Assembly: GCA_902761645.1 (NCBI GenBank)
Contig: CACWLF010000039.1
Span: forward strand, 1,822-37,648
Direction of reading: 5' to 3'
DNA: 35,827 nucleotides
Source: an uncultured Aeromonadales bacterium
Lineage (GTDB): Bacteria; Pseudomonadota; Gammaproteobacteria; Enterobacterales; Succinivibrionaceae
Positions 1 to 8,293 of the stretch are shown here, piece after piece. Within the stretch, counting starts at the first letter, position 1, and each line of letters begins with the position of its first letter. The position numbers and the translations under genes were made by a program. The notes beneath the pieces are model-generated. The model saw only the letters and a list, made by a program, of their open reading frames with translations, had not been told where the DNA came from and did not search any database.

Positions 1-1083
1 CTGTCCGTTGATTCCTGCAGCTGATTCCGGCTGTTCACTGCCGGCATAACAATGTTCACTTTCGGTTTTAAGTCTGGTCCCGCATACCGATGACAGCGCA
101 TTGACAACGGAAAGAACTGTAAAATCATGAACAAATCTTGGTTCCTGAAACCTTACCTCATGCTTGGTAGGATGCACATTCACATCAACCTCCTGAGGAT
201 TAATGGTTATAAAAAGAACAAAATTTGTTTTTACCTCCTTTGCATAAACTTCGGTAAAAGCCTGCTTTACAGCATGATATATATTTTTTTCCTTGACTAT
301 GCGACCGTTCAGATACATATACTGCACCTCTGGTGTAGTATCGGTTTCATCCGGAGCTGGAAGAACATATCCCTCTATTGAGATATTTTCACGGTATTCG
401 GAAACAGGCAGCATTTTTTCGGTAAAATTCCTGCCGAGGATCTGGGTGAGCCTTTTCAGTTTCTGTTCCGGAGTAACCGCCTTGGGTAAATTATAGACAA
501 TCTTGTCGTTGTGCGTCAGAACAAAGGCTATTTCCTGATTGGCAAGACTTAGCCTGGCGACAAGTTCCTGAATATGTGAAAATTCGGTTTTATCAGATTT
601 TAAAAATCTTCTTCTTGCCGGGGTGTTGAAAAACAAATCCTCCACCATAATGGTTGTTCCGTTCGGATATGCAGAGGGCTTAATTTCCGGAGAATCAAGA
701 GTTCCCTCGGCATGAATCTGCCATGCATGCTCCTGGGATTCTGTTTTACTGATCAGTGTCAAACGGGAAACCGCAGTTATTGAAGCAAGCGCCTCCCCTC
801 TGAAACCGAAACTCACAATATTATCAAGATCATCTATGGAACTTATTTTAGATGTTGCATAACGGGTTAGCGCGAGTTCCAGCTCCTCTTTGGGAATCCC
901 GCATCCGTCATCATTGATTTTGATGAGAGTCCTTCCGCCGTTTACAATATCAATCCTGATTTTCGATGCTTTGGCATCAAGGGAATTTTCCGCCATTTCC
1001 TTGACTACCGAAACAGGACGTTCAACCACCTCGCCGGCCGCAATCTGATTTGCTATCAGTGATGACAGAAGTTTTATCGACAT
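1..1083 (-). CDS. mutL: DNA mismatch repair protein MutL, N-terminal part (cut by window edge)
   Basis: The frame is open from the ATG at 1083 to base 1 (361 codons) and runs off the left edge, so only the N-terminal part is present. MutL is the ATP-dependent matchmaker that links MutS mismatch recognition to strand incision. Visible GHKL ATPase motifs are the N-terminal IAAGEVVERP and N-box region, the DDGCGIP motif (the D-x-G-x-G ATP lid) followed by ALTRYATSK, and GFRGEALAS. The last residues before the edge look like the start of the flexible linker. The start has a GAGG Shine-Dalgarno about 8 nt upstream, and the gene follows amiB by 21 nt, the gammaproteobacterial order. The truncation is an artefact of the window, not gene decay. 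Confidence 0.97.
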   Translation of the reverse strand, partial: MSIKLLSSLIANQIAAGEVVERPVSVVKEMAENSLDAKASKIRIDIVNGGRTLIKINDDGCGIPKEELELALTRYATSKISSIDDLDNIVSFGFRGEALASITAVSRLTLISKTESQEHAWQIHAEGTLDSPEIKPSAYPNGTTIMVEDLFFNTPARRRFLKSDKTEFSHIQELVARLSLANQEIAFVLTHNDKIVYNLPKAVTPEQKLKRLTQILGRNFTEKMLPVSEYRENISIEGYVLPAPDETDTTPEVQYMYLNGRIVKEKNIYHAVKQAFTEVYAKEVKTNFVLFITINPQEVDVNVHPTKHEVRFQEPRFVHDFTVLSVVNALSSVCGTRLKTESEHCYAGSEQPESAAGINGQ

Positions 1084-1104
1084 TATGAAACCTCAGGCAT
1101 GAAA

Positions 1105-2976
1105 TTATCTGCGCTTGCAGTGACGATCCGGGCTAAGATGATACTTAGGATTTTTCAAATGAGTTCTCAATGCATTGTATATGGCAGTCGCAATTTTCTT
1201 CTGATAATCGGAAGTTTTCAATTTGGCCTCTTCCCTGACATTTGATACAAAACCGGTTTCTACCAGGATTGACGGAATATCAGGAGCCTTTAATACAGCA
1301 AGAGATCTTTCATCAGGACGTTTTTTATGCATTGTGGCAAACTTTGAAAGTTCAGCAATGATTTTATTGGCAAGATCATAGCCTGCATCTCTTGATTTAT
1401 CAGATGTCAGATCGATGATCATATTCTGCATGTAGCTGTCGTTTTCACCGATTAATGCGGTTTCCTCCAATACATTACTTGCACCGCCAAGCAGTTCATC
1501 ATGTTTATTTTTGGTATTCAGCATTTTGCGGTTTTCGCGACCGGCGCGATCGTTATTCAGCACCAGAACGGAAGCACCTGATGCACTGGAATTCGCTGCA
1601 GCATCAGCATGAATAGAAATAAGCAAATCCGCATTGTGTTTTCTGGCAATTTCCGAACGATCATCAAGTCCGATGAAATGATCTCCTGAACGAATCAGAA
1701 CCGCCTTCATGTCCCTGCTTCTGTTAATCATCTGATATAAATGCTTCGCTATACCGAGTGTCACTGTTTTCTCTTGTACCCCGTTGGCACCTATTGCTCC
1801 GGGATCCTTGCCGCCGTGACCGGGATCGATTGCGACTACAACCTTCGGACTTTTTACACACTTTCCATTTGACTCGGTTTTCTTATTGCCTGCGTCAGCA
1901 CCGGCAACCTTTCCGCCGTTATCATGGGAGGCTATCTTCGGATTATTTACTGCACCACTGTTTCCAGGCTTCGCCTGATGCTGGCTGTTATTCTGATTTT
2001 TGGCATTCTGCACTGAGTTCTGTGCAGAAGGTTTATTTTCAGGTCTGTCATTTTTACTGCCGGACGCCACCTGTTTGGGCTCATTTTTGATATTTTTCTG
2101 ATCTGCAATCTGCTGTCCCGGTTTGTTTTTTTCGTGATTCAAATCGGCGTTTTTTACATCTGCAGCAGGCTTTATTTTCTCATCAGGTCTGTCAGGCTTA
2201 ACAGATTTAGGTTCAGTTCTACTGTCGGATGCAACCGGCTTAGGCTTCGGTTCCGGTCTGTTGTTCGCAGCGGCCGAAGGTTTATTCACAGTATTATTTC
2301 TCTGCTCCTTTTCATAGTTTGCAACAATACTTTCATTAGCCTTCTGCATTGGAATACGTCTTCTTTCCGCTTCCTCAGGTGTCAGCACCCTGACAGCATC
2401 AATCTTCTGCTGATCAGTGAGCGGTTTACCGTTTTTTGCATTGTTTACATTCTGCACATTTGCTTCAGCCGGTGAAGGAACATTTTTCCTGTTTGAATCT
2501 GCCACACTATTCAGCGGTTTTGGAGTATTTTCCGCGGTAATCTTCGGCATTTCCAGTTTATGTCCCGGATCCCGCGGATTTCCGGCAATGCGATCATTTA
2601 TGAAATCGATGTACACACGATAATTGCGATAGTTTCCCTGCGGTGCAAGCTGTGCATGAACCGGCTTTACCGCATATTTAAGGTTGAAAACGTAACTTAC
2701 GCCGCCGCTGATGGCAATCGGTGTTACACTTTCAACAATCTTTCCCAGTTTTTTGGCAGACACATGCTTCAATGGAGCTGAAACAGTATTATTAAAATGA
2801 AGAATTACCTGATAAGGATCCCTGATTTCAACGGTATAATCACCCTTTTCCTTCAAATCAAAAACTATACGGGTCTTATCAGCCATAACCGCGGCGCGTA
2901 TATTTGATATTTCATTGGCAAAAACAGCAATACAGCTTAAAACCCACGCTGCGAAAACGATTATTATTTTTTTCAT
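1105..2976 (-). CDS. amiB: N-acetylmuramoyl-L-alanine amidase, AmiB/AmiC type
   Basis: Periplasmic zinc amidase that cleaves the bond between MurNAc and the stem peptide to split septal peptidoglycan during cell separation. The 623-residue protein has a signal peptide (about 1-20, ending CIAVFA), an AMIN septal-targeting domain (about 21-130), an unusually long linker (about 140-375) rich in Asn, Lys, Pro and Gln, and an Amidase_3 catalytic domain to the end. Zinc and catalytic motifs are IDPGHGGKDPG, the E of QEKTVTL, SIHAD and LVETGF. An insertion between the SIHAD and VETGF motifs matches the autoinhibitory helix region of EnvC/NlpD-controlled amidases. No C-terminal LysM repeat is seen. 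The ATG overlaps the tsaE stop by 4 nt (ATGA), implying translational coupling. AmiB rather than AmiC is chosen from the tsaE-mutL context. Confidence 0.93.
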   Translation of the reverse strand: MKKIIIVFAAWVLSCIAVFANEISNIRAAVMADKTRIVFDLKEKGDYTVEIRDPYQVILHFNNTVSAPLKHVSAKKLGKIVESVTPIAISGGVSYVFNLKYAVKPVHAQLAPQGNYRNYRVYIDFINDRIAGNPRDPGHKLEMPKITAENTPKPLNSVADSNRKNVPSPAEANVQNVNNAKNGKPLTDQQKIDAVRVLTPEEAERRRIPMQKANESIVANYEKEQRNNTVNKPSAAANNRPEPKPKPVASDSRTEPKSVKPDRPDEKIKPAADVKNADLNHEKNKPGQQIADQKNIKNEPKQVASGSKNDRPENKPSAQNSVQNAKNQNNSQHQAKPGNSGAVNNPKIASHDNGGKVAGADAGNKKTESNGKCVKSPKVVVAIDPGHGGKDPGAIGANGVQEKTVTLGIAKHLYQMINRSRDMKAVLIRSGDHFIGLDDRSEIARKHNADLLISIHADAAANSSASGASVLVLNNDRAGRENRKMLNTKNKHDELLGGASNVLEETALIGENDSYMQNMIIDLTSDKSRDAGYDLANKIIAELSKFATMHKKRPDERSLAVLKAPDIPSILVETGFVSNVREEAKLKTSDYQKKIATAIYNALRTHLKNPKYHLSPDRHCKRR

Positions 2977-3434
2977 GACAGTTTTCCCACAATGCCGGCA
3001 CCTATATCCGTTTCAGCAATAAATTCAACCGTACGACCGATGTTTCTGTCGTCATAGGAAATTCTTATGATCAAATCAGGCGGAGGCAGAACGCCTTCTC
3101 CTTTGTCAGGCCATTCGATAAGACAGACCGAATTTCGATCGAAATAGTCCCTGATGCCGATGTATTCCAGTTCTTCCGGATCTGATAAACGATACAAATC
3201 AAAATGATAAACAGTAAAATTGTTTAAATTATAACTTTCAACCAATGTGTACGTCGGGCTTTTGACAATTCCGTCATATCCGAGAGACTGTACAAAACCT
3301 CGAGTAAACGTGGTTTTTCCAGCACCAAGATCACCTTCCAGATAAATGGAAGCTCCCGTTGTGATACTGCCGGCAACCATTCCTCCCAAAGCCACGGTAT
3401 CACTTTCCTGATTTAAAGTTACTGTCTTGTTCAT
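2973..3434 (-). CDS. tsaE: tRNA t6A37 biosynthesis ATPase TsaE
   Basis: TsaE is the P-loop ATPase of the TsaBCDE system, which installs threonylcarbamoyladenosine at position 37 of ANN-decoding tRNAs. The 153-residue length is typical. It shows the Walker A motif GDLGAGKTTFTRG, the SPTYTLVESY switch segment, the YHFDLYRL motif with its Walker-B-like Asp, and EWPDKGEGVLP, all characteristic of the family. It overlaps amiB by 4 nt and sits 154 nt from nnr. The partner gene tsaD is also in this window, at 17207-18250, in a separate unit. Confidence 0.95.
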   Translation of the reverse strand: MNKTVTLNQESDTVALGGMVAGSITTGASIYLEGDLGAGKTTFTRGFVQSLGYDGIVKSPTYTLVESYNLNNFTVYHFDLYRLSDPEELEYIGIRDYFDRNSVCLIEWPDKGEGVLPPPDLIIRISYDDRNIGRTVEFIAETDIGAGIVGKLS

Positions 3435-3478
3435 TGTATTTTAATAATAATTAATTGCTTGTTTATCGTGATGCGATA

Positions 3479-3507
3479 ACTATAGCACAAAGAACGCTTT
3501 TTGTGGG
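3479..3507 (-). promoter_or_regulatory. Possible promoter for tsaE-amiB-mutL
   Basis: On the minus strand a TATAGT -10 element (3479-3484, 5 of 6 consensus) lies 17 nt from CCCACA (3502-3507, 3 of 6 for the -35). It lies in the 154-nt gap between nnr and tsaE and would give a leader of about 40 nt. The weak -35 keeps confidence low; transcription from nnr could also continue through. Confidence 0.35.
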
Positions 3508-3588
3508 CTTTTTTCTGCCGTTCAAACCGCACAGATCTCAATATTTATACGGTTTTTCACAATTTTAAGATGGTTTCAACCGGCAAAA

Positions 3589-5124
3589 CTAGCAAATATG
3601 ATTTATTAATCTTCTGATAAGAGGAAGAAGATCACTTGGAAGCATTCCAATCATGCCGTCTGCACCTGCCAGTTCACCTGCTCTGCCGTGTAAAGCAGTT
3701 CCCAGACGTGCCGCATCTGCGGAATTAAATCCGAATGCCATCAGTGCACCGATAATTCCGGCCAGCAGATCACCCATTCCGCCGACAGACATGCCCTCGC
3801 AGCCGTTATTTACAAGCCACATTCCGCATCCGTCATATACCAGGGTTCCTGCCCCCTTTAAAACCACTGTTCCATTTGTCAGTTTCTGCAGACGAACCAG
3901 CGTTTCGAATCTGTTGTTTTTTACATATTCGATACTTTCGCCAAGCAGTCTTGCCGCCTCTCCCTCATGCGGTGTTATAACACTTTTCGGATAATTAAAC
4001 GATTCGTTCCGCGCAATATCACGGGCCAAATGGAAAAGACCGTCTGCATCAATGACCATCGGTTTTTCCATATATTTGAATTTATTCCAAATTCTTTCCG
4101 ACCACCCGGTTCTGCCAAGTCCGGGACCGATTACAAGCGCATCCGCCCAGTCCTGCAGACTCCTAATATCAGGTTCCTCGGTTTTATCAAGATTAAAAAG
4201 CATGAATTCCGGAGTATCACCGGCAATAATAGGCAGATTTTCACTGCAGCTTGCAACTCTGACAAGCCCGGCTCCTGTACGCAGTGCAGCTTTTGCAGCA
4301 AAACGGATTGCACCTGGCATATCCTTTGCGCCGCCGATTAATGCTATTTTCCCGGAATCTGACTTGTTGCCGCTTTTCAAGCGGCGGGGCAGAACACCGG
4401 CAAGATCATCATAGGTAACTATGCGGAAACATCTTTCAAAGCGGTAACCGTCAATATTCAGATCCAGATTATCATAGCTGATTCTGCCGGTATAATCCCG
4501 TGCCGCGCCGACAAACAAACCTATTTTCGGTACCACAAAAGTAACGGTTTCATCGCATTTGACAGCACAGCCGGCAACCTGACCGCTATCCGAATACAAA
4601 CCTGACGGAATATCCACTGCTATTTTATAGGCATGGTAATGATTTATAACCGAAATCCACTGTGACATTTTCTCGCGCACCTCAGAGGAAAGTCCGATTC
4701 CGAGAAGTGCATCCACTACAACCTCATAATTGCCATTCTTCAATTCGTCAAGATCTTCGGATACCCGTCCGCCGGCGGAAAGATAAGTACTGTACGCAGC
4801 GTAAGCCTCTGTATTTTTCCTTGGCAGCCGATAAGCTATACAGACAACTTCCAGATTTTTTTTCAGCAGATGAACAGCAGCCTCGTAACCATCCCCGCCG
4901 TTATTTCCCGGTCCGCAAACAACAGCAATTCTGGTAAAACCGTAAAGGCGGACATTTTCAAGCAGCAATCCGGCAAGGGACTTGCCTGCCTTCTGCATTA
5001 ATCCGTAACTTAAATCGGAATTTGCATCCCTGTTATCTCTTTCTATAGCTCGCACATATTCCGTTTCGTATGCATTATTAATTTCTGCAATCATATTTTC
5101 CATACTCATAAAAAAATAAACCAT
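3589..5124 (-). CDS. nnr: Bifunctional NAD(P)H-hydrate epimerase / ADP-dependent NAD(P)H-hydrate dehydratase
   Basis: Nnr repairs damaged hydrated NADH and NADPH. The N-terminal YjeF_N half (about 10-220) epimerises R-NAD(P)HX, with GPGNNGGDGYEAAVHL and DIPSGLYSDSG visible. The C-terminal carbohydrate-kinase-like half (about 240-505) dehydrates S-NAD(P)HX using ADP, with IGPGLGRTG, DADGLFHLA, TPHEGEAARLLG, LKGAGTLVYDG and GGMGDLLAGIIGA visible. The length of 511 is normal for the fused form. The first ATG (5124) has no clear Shine-Dalgarno. ATGs at codons 6, 8 and 11 are alternatives, and codon 11 has a GGA a few bases upstream. It is the first gene of the block leading to mutL. Confidence 0.95.
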   Translation of the reverse strand: MVYFFMSMENMIAEINNAYETEYVRAIERDNRDANSDLSYGLMQKAGKSLAGLLLENVRLYGFTRIAVVCGPGNNGGDGYEAAVHLLKKNLEVVCIAYRLPRKNTEAYAAYSTYLSAGGRVSEDLDELKNGNYEVVVDALLGIGLSSEVREKMSQWISVINHYHAYKIAVDIPSGLYSDSGQVAGCAVKCDETVTFVVPKIGLFVGAARDYTGRISYDNLDLNIDGYRFERCFRIVTYDDLAGVLPRRLKSGNKSDSGKIALIGGAKDMPGAIRFAAKAALRTGAGLVRVASCSENLPIIAGDTPEFMLFNLDKTEEPDIRSLQDWADALVIGPGLGRTGWSERIWNKFKYMEKPMVIDADGLFHLARDIARNESFNYPKSVITPHEGEAARLLGESIEYVKNNRFETLVRLQKLTNGTVVLKGAGTLVYDGCGMWLVNNGCEGMSVGGMGDLLAGIIGALMAFGFNSADAARLGTALHGRAGELAGADGMIGMLPSDLLPLIRRLINHIC

Positions 5125-5148
5125 TCATGGTTAAAACCGGCAGCCGCT

Positions 5149-5170
5149 CTGTTTTAATGCAGTAAAACAG
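5149..5170. other. Perfect 8-bp inverted repeat upstream of nnr
   Basis: Arms CTGTTTTA (5149-5156) and TAAAACAG (5163-5170) enclose a 6-nt loop. The repeat lies 25 nt upstream of the first nnr ATG in the 157-nt gap after the permease gene. No T-run follows on either strand, so it is not a standard intrinsic terminator. It could be an operator or a leader hairpin. Confidence 0.4.
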
Positions 5171-5281
5171 TCGAATAATATTTTTTCTGTTCGATCTTCA
5201 TATTACGCTGCTGTTGAATATTTTCGATTAACCGGTAATAAAAAAATCTTTATCAAACCGAAAAAAGACTGTTTTTACAAA

Positions 5282-6064
5282 TTACCTGATCAGATCGTAA
5301 ACCGTGCTTACCATCAGAATTGAAAGAACAAAAAATATGGTAGGCTTAACAATGAGAGAACCCTTTACAATCAGAAGACCGGATCCCAGAATCTGACCGA
5401 GAACCGCGGCCACAGTTGCAATTATTGCCAGCGGATAACAGATATTGCCATTCATTACAAAAACAATAAGAGCAGAACAGTTCGATGCCAGATTTGATAT
5501 TTTGCTGTTGCCTGCAGACTGATACACATTCATTCTCATCAGGTAGGAAAAAGCAATTACCAAAAACAGCCCAGTTCCGGCACCGTAAAATCCGTCATAA
5601 AATCCTATTACAAAAACAACAACCATCAGTTTAAGCCACTGCTTTGCCCCCTTAATCACCGCAGGCTGTTCAATATCAGGCAGTTTCTGTCTGATCATTA
5701 AAACAACAATAAACGGCAGTAGTGCAACCATGAAATACTTAAGAATCTTGTCGGGGAGAAGAAGCACACAGCCGGATCCTGATACAGCGCCTAAAACAGT
5801 TGCAATGACAATGGGAATTACGAGACGGCGTTCCACAAACCCCCTTTTGTAATAGGTGACGGTTGAAATCAGAGTACCCATTGTGCTGTTGATTTTATTT
5901 GTTCCTATTGCTATGTGCGGAGGCAAACCGCACATCAGATACGTTGGAATTGTAATCAATCCTCCGCCGCCGGCCAGCGCATCAATGACACTGCCAACAA
6001 ATACCATTACAAAAATAATAAGATACATCCAGAGCGATATATCAAAAAATTCTGTAGTCAGCAT
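5282..6064 (-). CDS. TauE/SafE family membrane permease (YfcA-like, UPF0721)
   Basis: A 260-residue, very hydrophobic inner-membrane protein with about eight predicted membrane segments. The N-terminal signature SVIDALAGGGGLITIP followed by GTNKINSTMGT matches the YfcA branch of the TauE/SafE family, whose members are proposed exporters or importers of sulfur-containing or small organic anions. The second half repeats the pattern (GFYDGFYGAGTG, then NSKISNLASN), consistent with the family's internal duplication. The substrate cannot be told from the sequence. It lies between nnr and the divergent queG, pointing the same way as nnr and ending 157 nt before it. Confidence 0.88.
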   Translation of the reverse strand: MLTTEFFDISLWMYLIIFVMVFVGSVIDALAGGGGLITIPTYLMCGLPPHIAIGTNKINSTMGTLISTVTYYKRGFVERRLVIPIVIATVLGAVSGSGCVLLLPDKILKYFMVALLPFIVVLMIRQKLPDIEQPAVIKGAKQWLKLMVVVFVIGFYDGFYGAGTGLFLVIAFSYLMRMNVYQSAGNSKISNLASNCSALIVFVMNGNICYPLAIIATVAAVLGQILGSGLLIVKGSLIVKPTIFFVLSILMVSTVYDLIR

Positions 6065-6261
6065 GCGGGATTACCTTAACAATAAAAACCTGAAAAACAA
6101 AACGTATTATCTAGTTTATGCCATGACATTGCAAATAATTTGCCGTTCCTGTCGTCATTAATCCCTGTCCAGTCACAAACAGCTGTGCGGAACCGTTGGA
6201 TTATCTTTATTTAGCAAAAAGGGACCATAAGTTTTATAATGATCCGGAGGAATCAAAACAT

Positions 6262-7317
6262 ATGGAAGAAAAAAACGCCGGAATCACCTCCGTCATTCGT
6301 CAGAAAGCACTGGAACTTGGCTTTACCGCCGTGGGTTTTACAAAAGTCAGGCTTCCTGATGAATACATACGAAAATATGAAGAATGGCTGAACCGTAATT
6401 ATCATGGTTCCATGGATTATCTGGTCAGACATTTGCCATTGAAAAAAAATCCGGAGCTGGTGCTTGAGAATGCACTCAGTGTTATCTGCGTATCCCTGCT
6501 GTATCGAACCGAGGACTGTCTGACGGACGATCCTCACCACGGCTATTTCAGTATCTATGCCAGAGGACGTGACTACCATAAGGTTGTCAAAAAAAAGCTG
6601 ACGCAATTAATAGGGGAAATCCATAAAATTACCGGCGACTGCCATGAAAGAGCTTTTGTCGATTCCGGACCGGTATTTGAAAAATATTATGCAGCCGAGG
6701 CAGGAATAGGAGCGATCGGCAGAAATTCCCTGGTTATCAGCAGCGGTTACGGTTCATTTTTCTTTCTTGGAGAACTTATTACCAGTCTGCCGATTGATAC
6801 AGACTCTGTTCAGAACTTTGATCCGTGCAGAGGCTGTGCAAGATGCCTGGAACATTGTCCGGTCAATGCAATTCTGGACAACAGACAAATCAATGCTGGC
6901 CGCTGCATCGCATACCTGACTATCGAGCACAAGGGAATAATTCCATACGAACTTACCGTGCTTATGGGAAACAGAGTATACGGCTGCGACAGCTGTCAGA
7001 AATGCTGTCCGTGGAACAGAAAAATCAAAATCACCGCCGAACCGGATTTTTCTTGCAGACTGACAGATGACATTGTCAGACTGGACAATTTAATAAAATT
7101 CAAGCCGGAGGATTTTTCCGAAACTTTTGCAGGAACACCTGTACACCGCATCGGATATGAATCGTTTATCCGCAACGTTGTTATTGCTGCAGGAAACAGC
7201 GGAGATCTGAAATTCATTCCGGTACTGCAGCAGATGCTTGCGGCCAATCCCGGGGAAGTTATAAGTCAGCATTTAATCTGGTCAATAAACAATCTAACCG
7301 CCGGAAACTGCCGATAA
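6262..7317 (+). CDS. queG: Epoxyqueuosine reductase QueG
   Basis: Cobalamin-dependent iron-sulfur enzyme that reduces epoxyqueuosine to queuosine at the wobble position of GUN-anticodon tRNAs. Two [4Fe-4S] clusters are indicated by CRGCARCLEHCP and by GRCIAYLTIEHKG together with GCDSCQKCCPWN. The N-terminal DUF1730-type region and VDSGPVFEKYYAAEAGIGAIGRNS (cobalamin/substrate region) fit the family. The ATG at 6262 is chosen over the upstream in-frame TTG at 6196 because a GGAGG (6246-6250) sits 11 nt before it and the 351-residue product has the normal family start. It is divergent from nnr, as in enterics, but a permease gene lies between them. Confidence 0.95.
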   Translation: MEEKNAGITSVIRQKALELGFTAVGFTKVRLPDEYIRKYEEWLNRNYHGSMDYLVRHLPLKKNPELVLENALSVICVSLLYRTEDCLTDDPHHGYFSIYARGRDYHKVVKKKLTQLIGEIHKITGDCHERAFVDSGPVFEKYYAAEAGIGAIGRNSLVISSGYGSFFFLGELITSLPIDTDSVQNFDPCRGCARCLEHCPVNAILDNRQINAGRCIAYLTIEHKGIIPYELTVLMGNRVYGCDSCQKCCPWNRKIKITAEPDFSCRLTDDIVRLDNLIKFKPEDFSETFAGTPVHRIGYESFIRNVVIAAGNSGDLKFIPVLQQMLAANPGEVISQHLIWSINNLTAGNCR

Positions 7318-7427
7318 AATTTACGTTTGTTCACAAACATACGATATAAAGAAATAAAATTCTATCATTTTAAAATTTGATCATAGATAATTAAAAATCA
7401 AGATTTAAACAGAACAAGGATCTACTT

Positions 7428-8204
7428 ATGGAAATTTTAGGCGTTGACATTGGCGGTACAGGTATCAAGGGTGCAATTGTTGATACCGACAAGGGCGAAC
7501 TCGTATCAGAAAGAAAAAGAATCGAAACTCCTCATCCCGCCACCCCTGCCGCTGTTGCGGCCACTTTGAAACAGCTCGTTGATGAATTTCACTGGGAAGG
7601 CGTAATCGGATGCGGTTTTCCTGCAACCATTCATCATGGAGTTGCTCATTCGGCGGCCAATATCGACAAGACATGGATTGAGACTCCGGTAGAAGAATTG
7701 TTTACCGAAACTACCAAGTGTAAAACGTATGTACTAAACGACGCTGACGCTGCCGGCATATGCGAAATGAAATTCGGTGCAGGAAAAAATCAGAAAGGTG
7801 TGGTTATGATGCTGACAATCGGAACCGGTATCGGTTCTGCAGTATTTATCGATGGACATCTCCATCCCAACACTGAACTCGGTCACTTGTTCCTTAATAC
7901 CAAAGATGACAAGTTCAAAATTGCAGAACACTACTGTTCCGAGAGGGTAAGAGTCGAAAAGGATTTGTCATGGAGCAAATTCGGAGCAAAATTCAATAAA
8001 TATCTCCAGAGACTTGAATTTTTATTCAACCCTGATCTGTTTATACTTGGAGGAGGTGCTTCAAAGAATTTCGCAAAATTCAGTCCTGAATTCAAACTGC
8101 ATACAAATATTGTGGAAGCAAAAACTCTTAATCTTGCGGGTATTATCGGTGCTGCCGTATACGCCGCACAGAAGAGCAAACCGGCAAGAAGCACCGGCAA
8201 ATAG
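7428..8204 (+). CDS. ppgK: ROK-family glucokinase resembling polyphosphate glucokinase
   Basis: Predicted to phosphorylate glucose to glucose-6-phosphate using polyphosphate and/or ATP. The 258-residue protein starts with the phosphate-binding motif DIGGTGIKG (about 7-15). The catalytic Asp lies in LNDADAAG (D105), and the glucose-binding ELGH motif follows GTGIGSAVF. The compact length, the ELGHLFLN segment and the absence of the CxCGxxGC zinc motif of ordinary ROK sugar kinases point to the PPGK subgroup, best known from Actinobacteria. Donor preference cannot be read from the sequence. The ATG has AAGGA 8 nt upstream. It is likely monocistronic or loosely grouped with the downstream glycosyltransferase, from which it is separated by a hairpin. 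Confidence 0.85.
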   Translation: MEILGVDIGGTGIKGAIVDTDKGELVSERKRIETPHPATPAAVAATLKQLVDEFHWEGVIGCGFPATIHHGVAHSAANIDKTWIETPVEELFTETTKCKTYVLNDADAAGICEMKFGAGKNQKGVVMMLTIGTGIGSAVFIDGHLHPNTELGHLFLNTKDDKFKIAEHYCSERVRVEKDLSWSKFGAKFNKYLQRLEFLFNPDLFILGGGASKNFAKFSPEFKLHTNIVEAKTLNLAGIIGAAVYAAQKSKPARSTGK

Positions 8205-8225
8205 ATTCCGTCTGACTGTTTAATA

Positions 8226-8278
8226 CAGTAAAATGCGCATCAGATATTTATCTATATTTGATGCGTCTGATTTTACTG
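8226..8278 (+). repeat. Imperfect inverted repeat between ppgK and glycosyltransferase gene
   Basis: Left arm 8226-8242 (CAGTAAAAT then CGCATCA) pairs with right arm 8259-8278 (TGATGCG, a few unpaired bases, then ATTTTACTG). This makes two stacked stems of 7 and 9 bp around a 16-nt loop. No T-run follows on the plus strand. It may be a weak terminator, an mRNA-stabilising structure, or a control element for the glycosyltransferase gene whose ATG lies 16 nt further on. It also argues against a start at 8258. Confidence 0.55.
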
Positions 8279-8293
8279 AAAAAAGCTTGTTTT

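Noticed and set aside
1-1083. Truncated mutL as a pseudogene
   Set aside because: The frame is intact with all N-terminal motifs and is cut only by the window edge.
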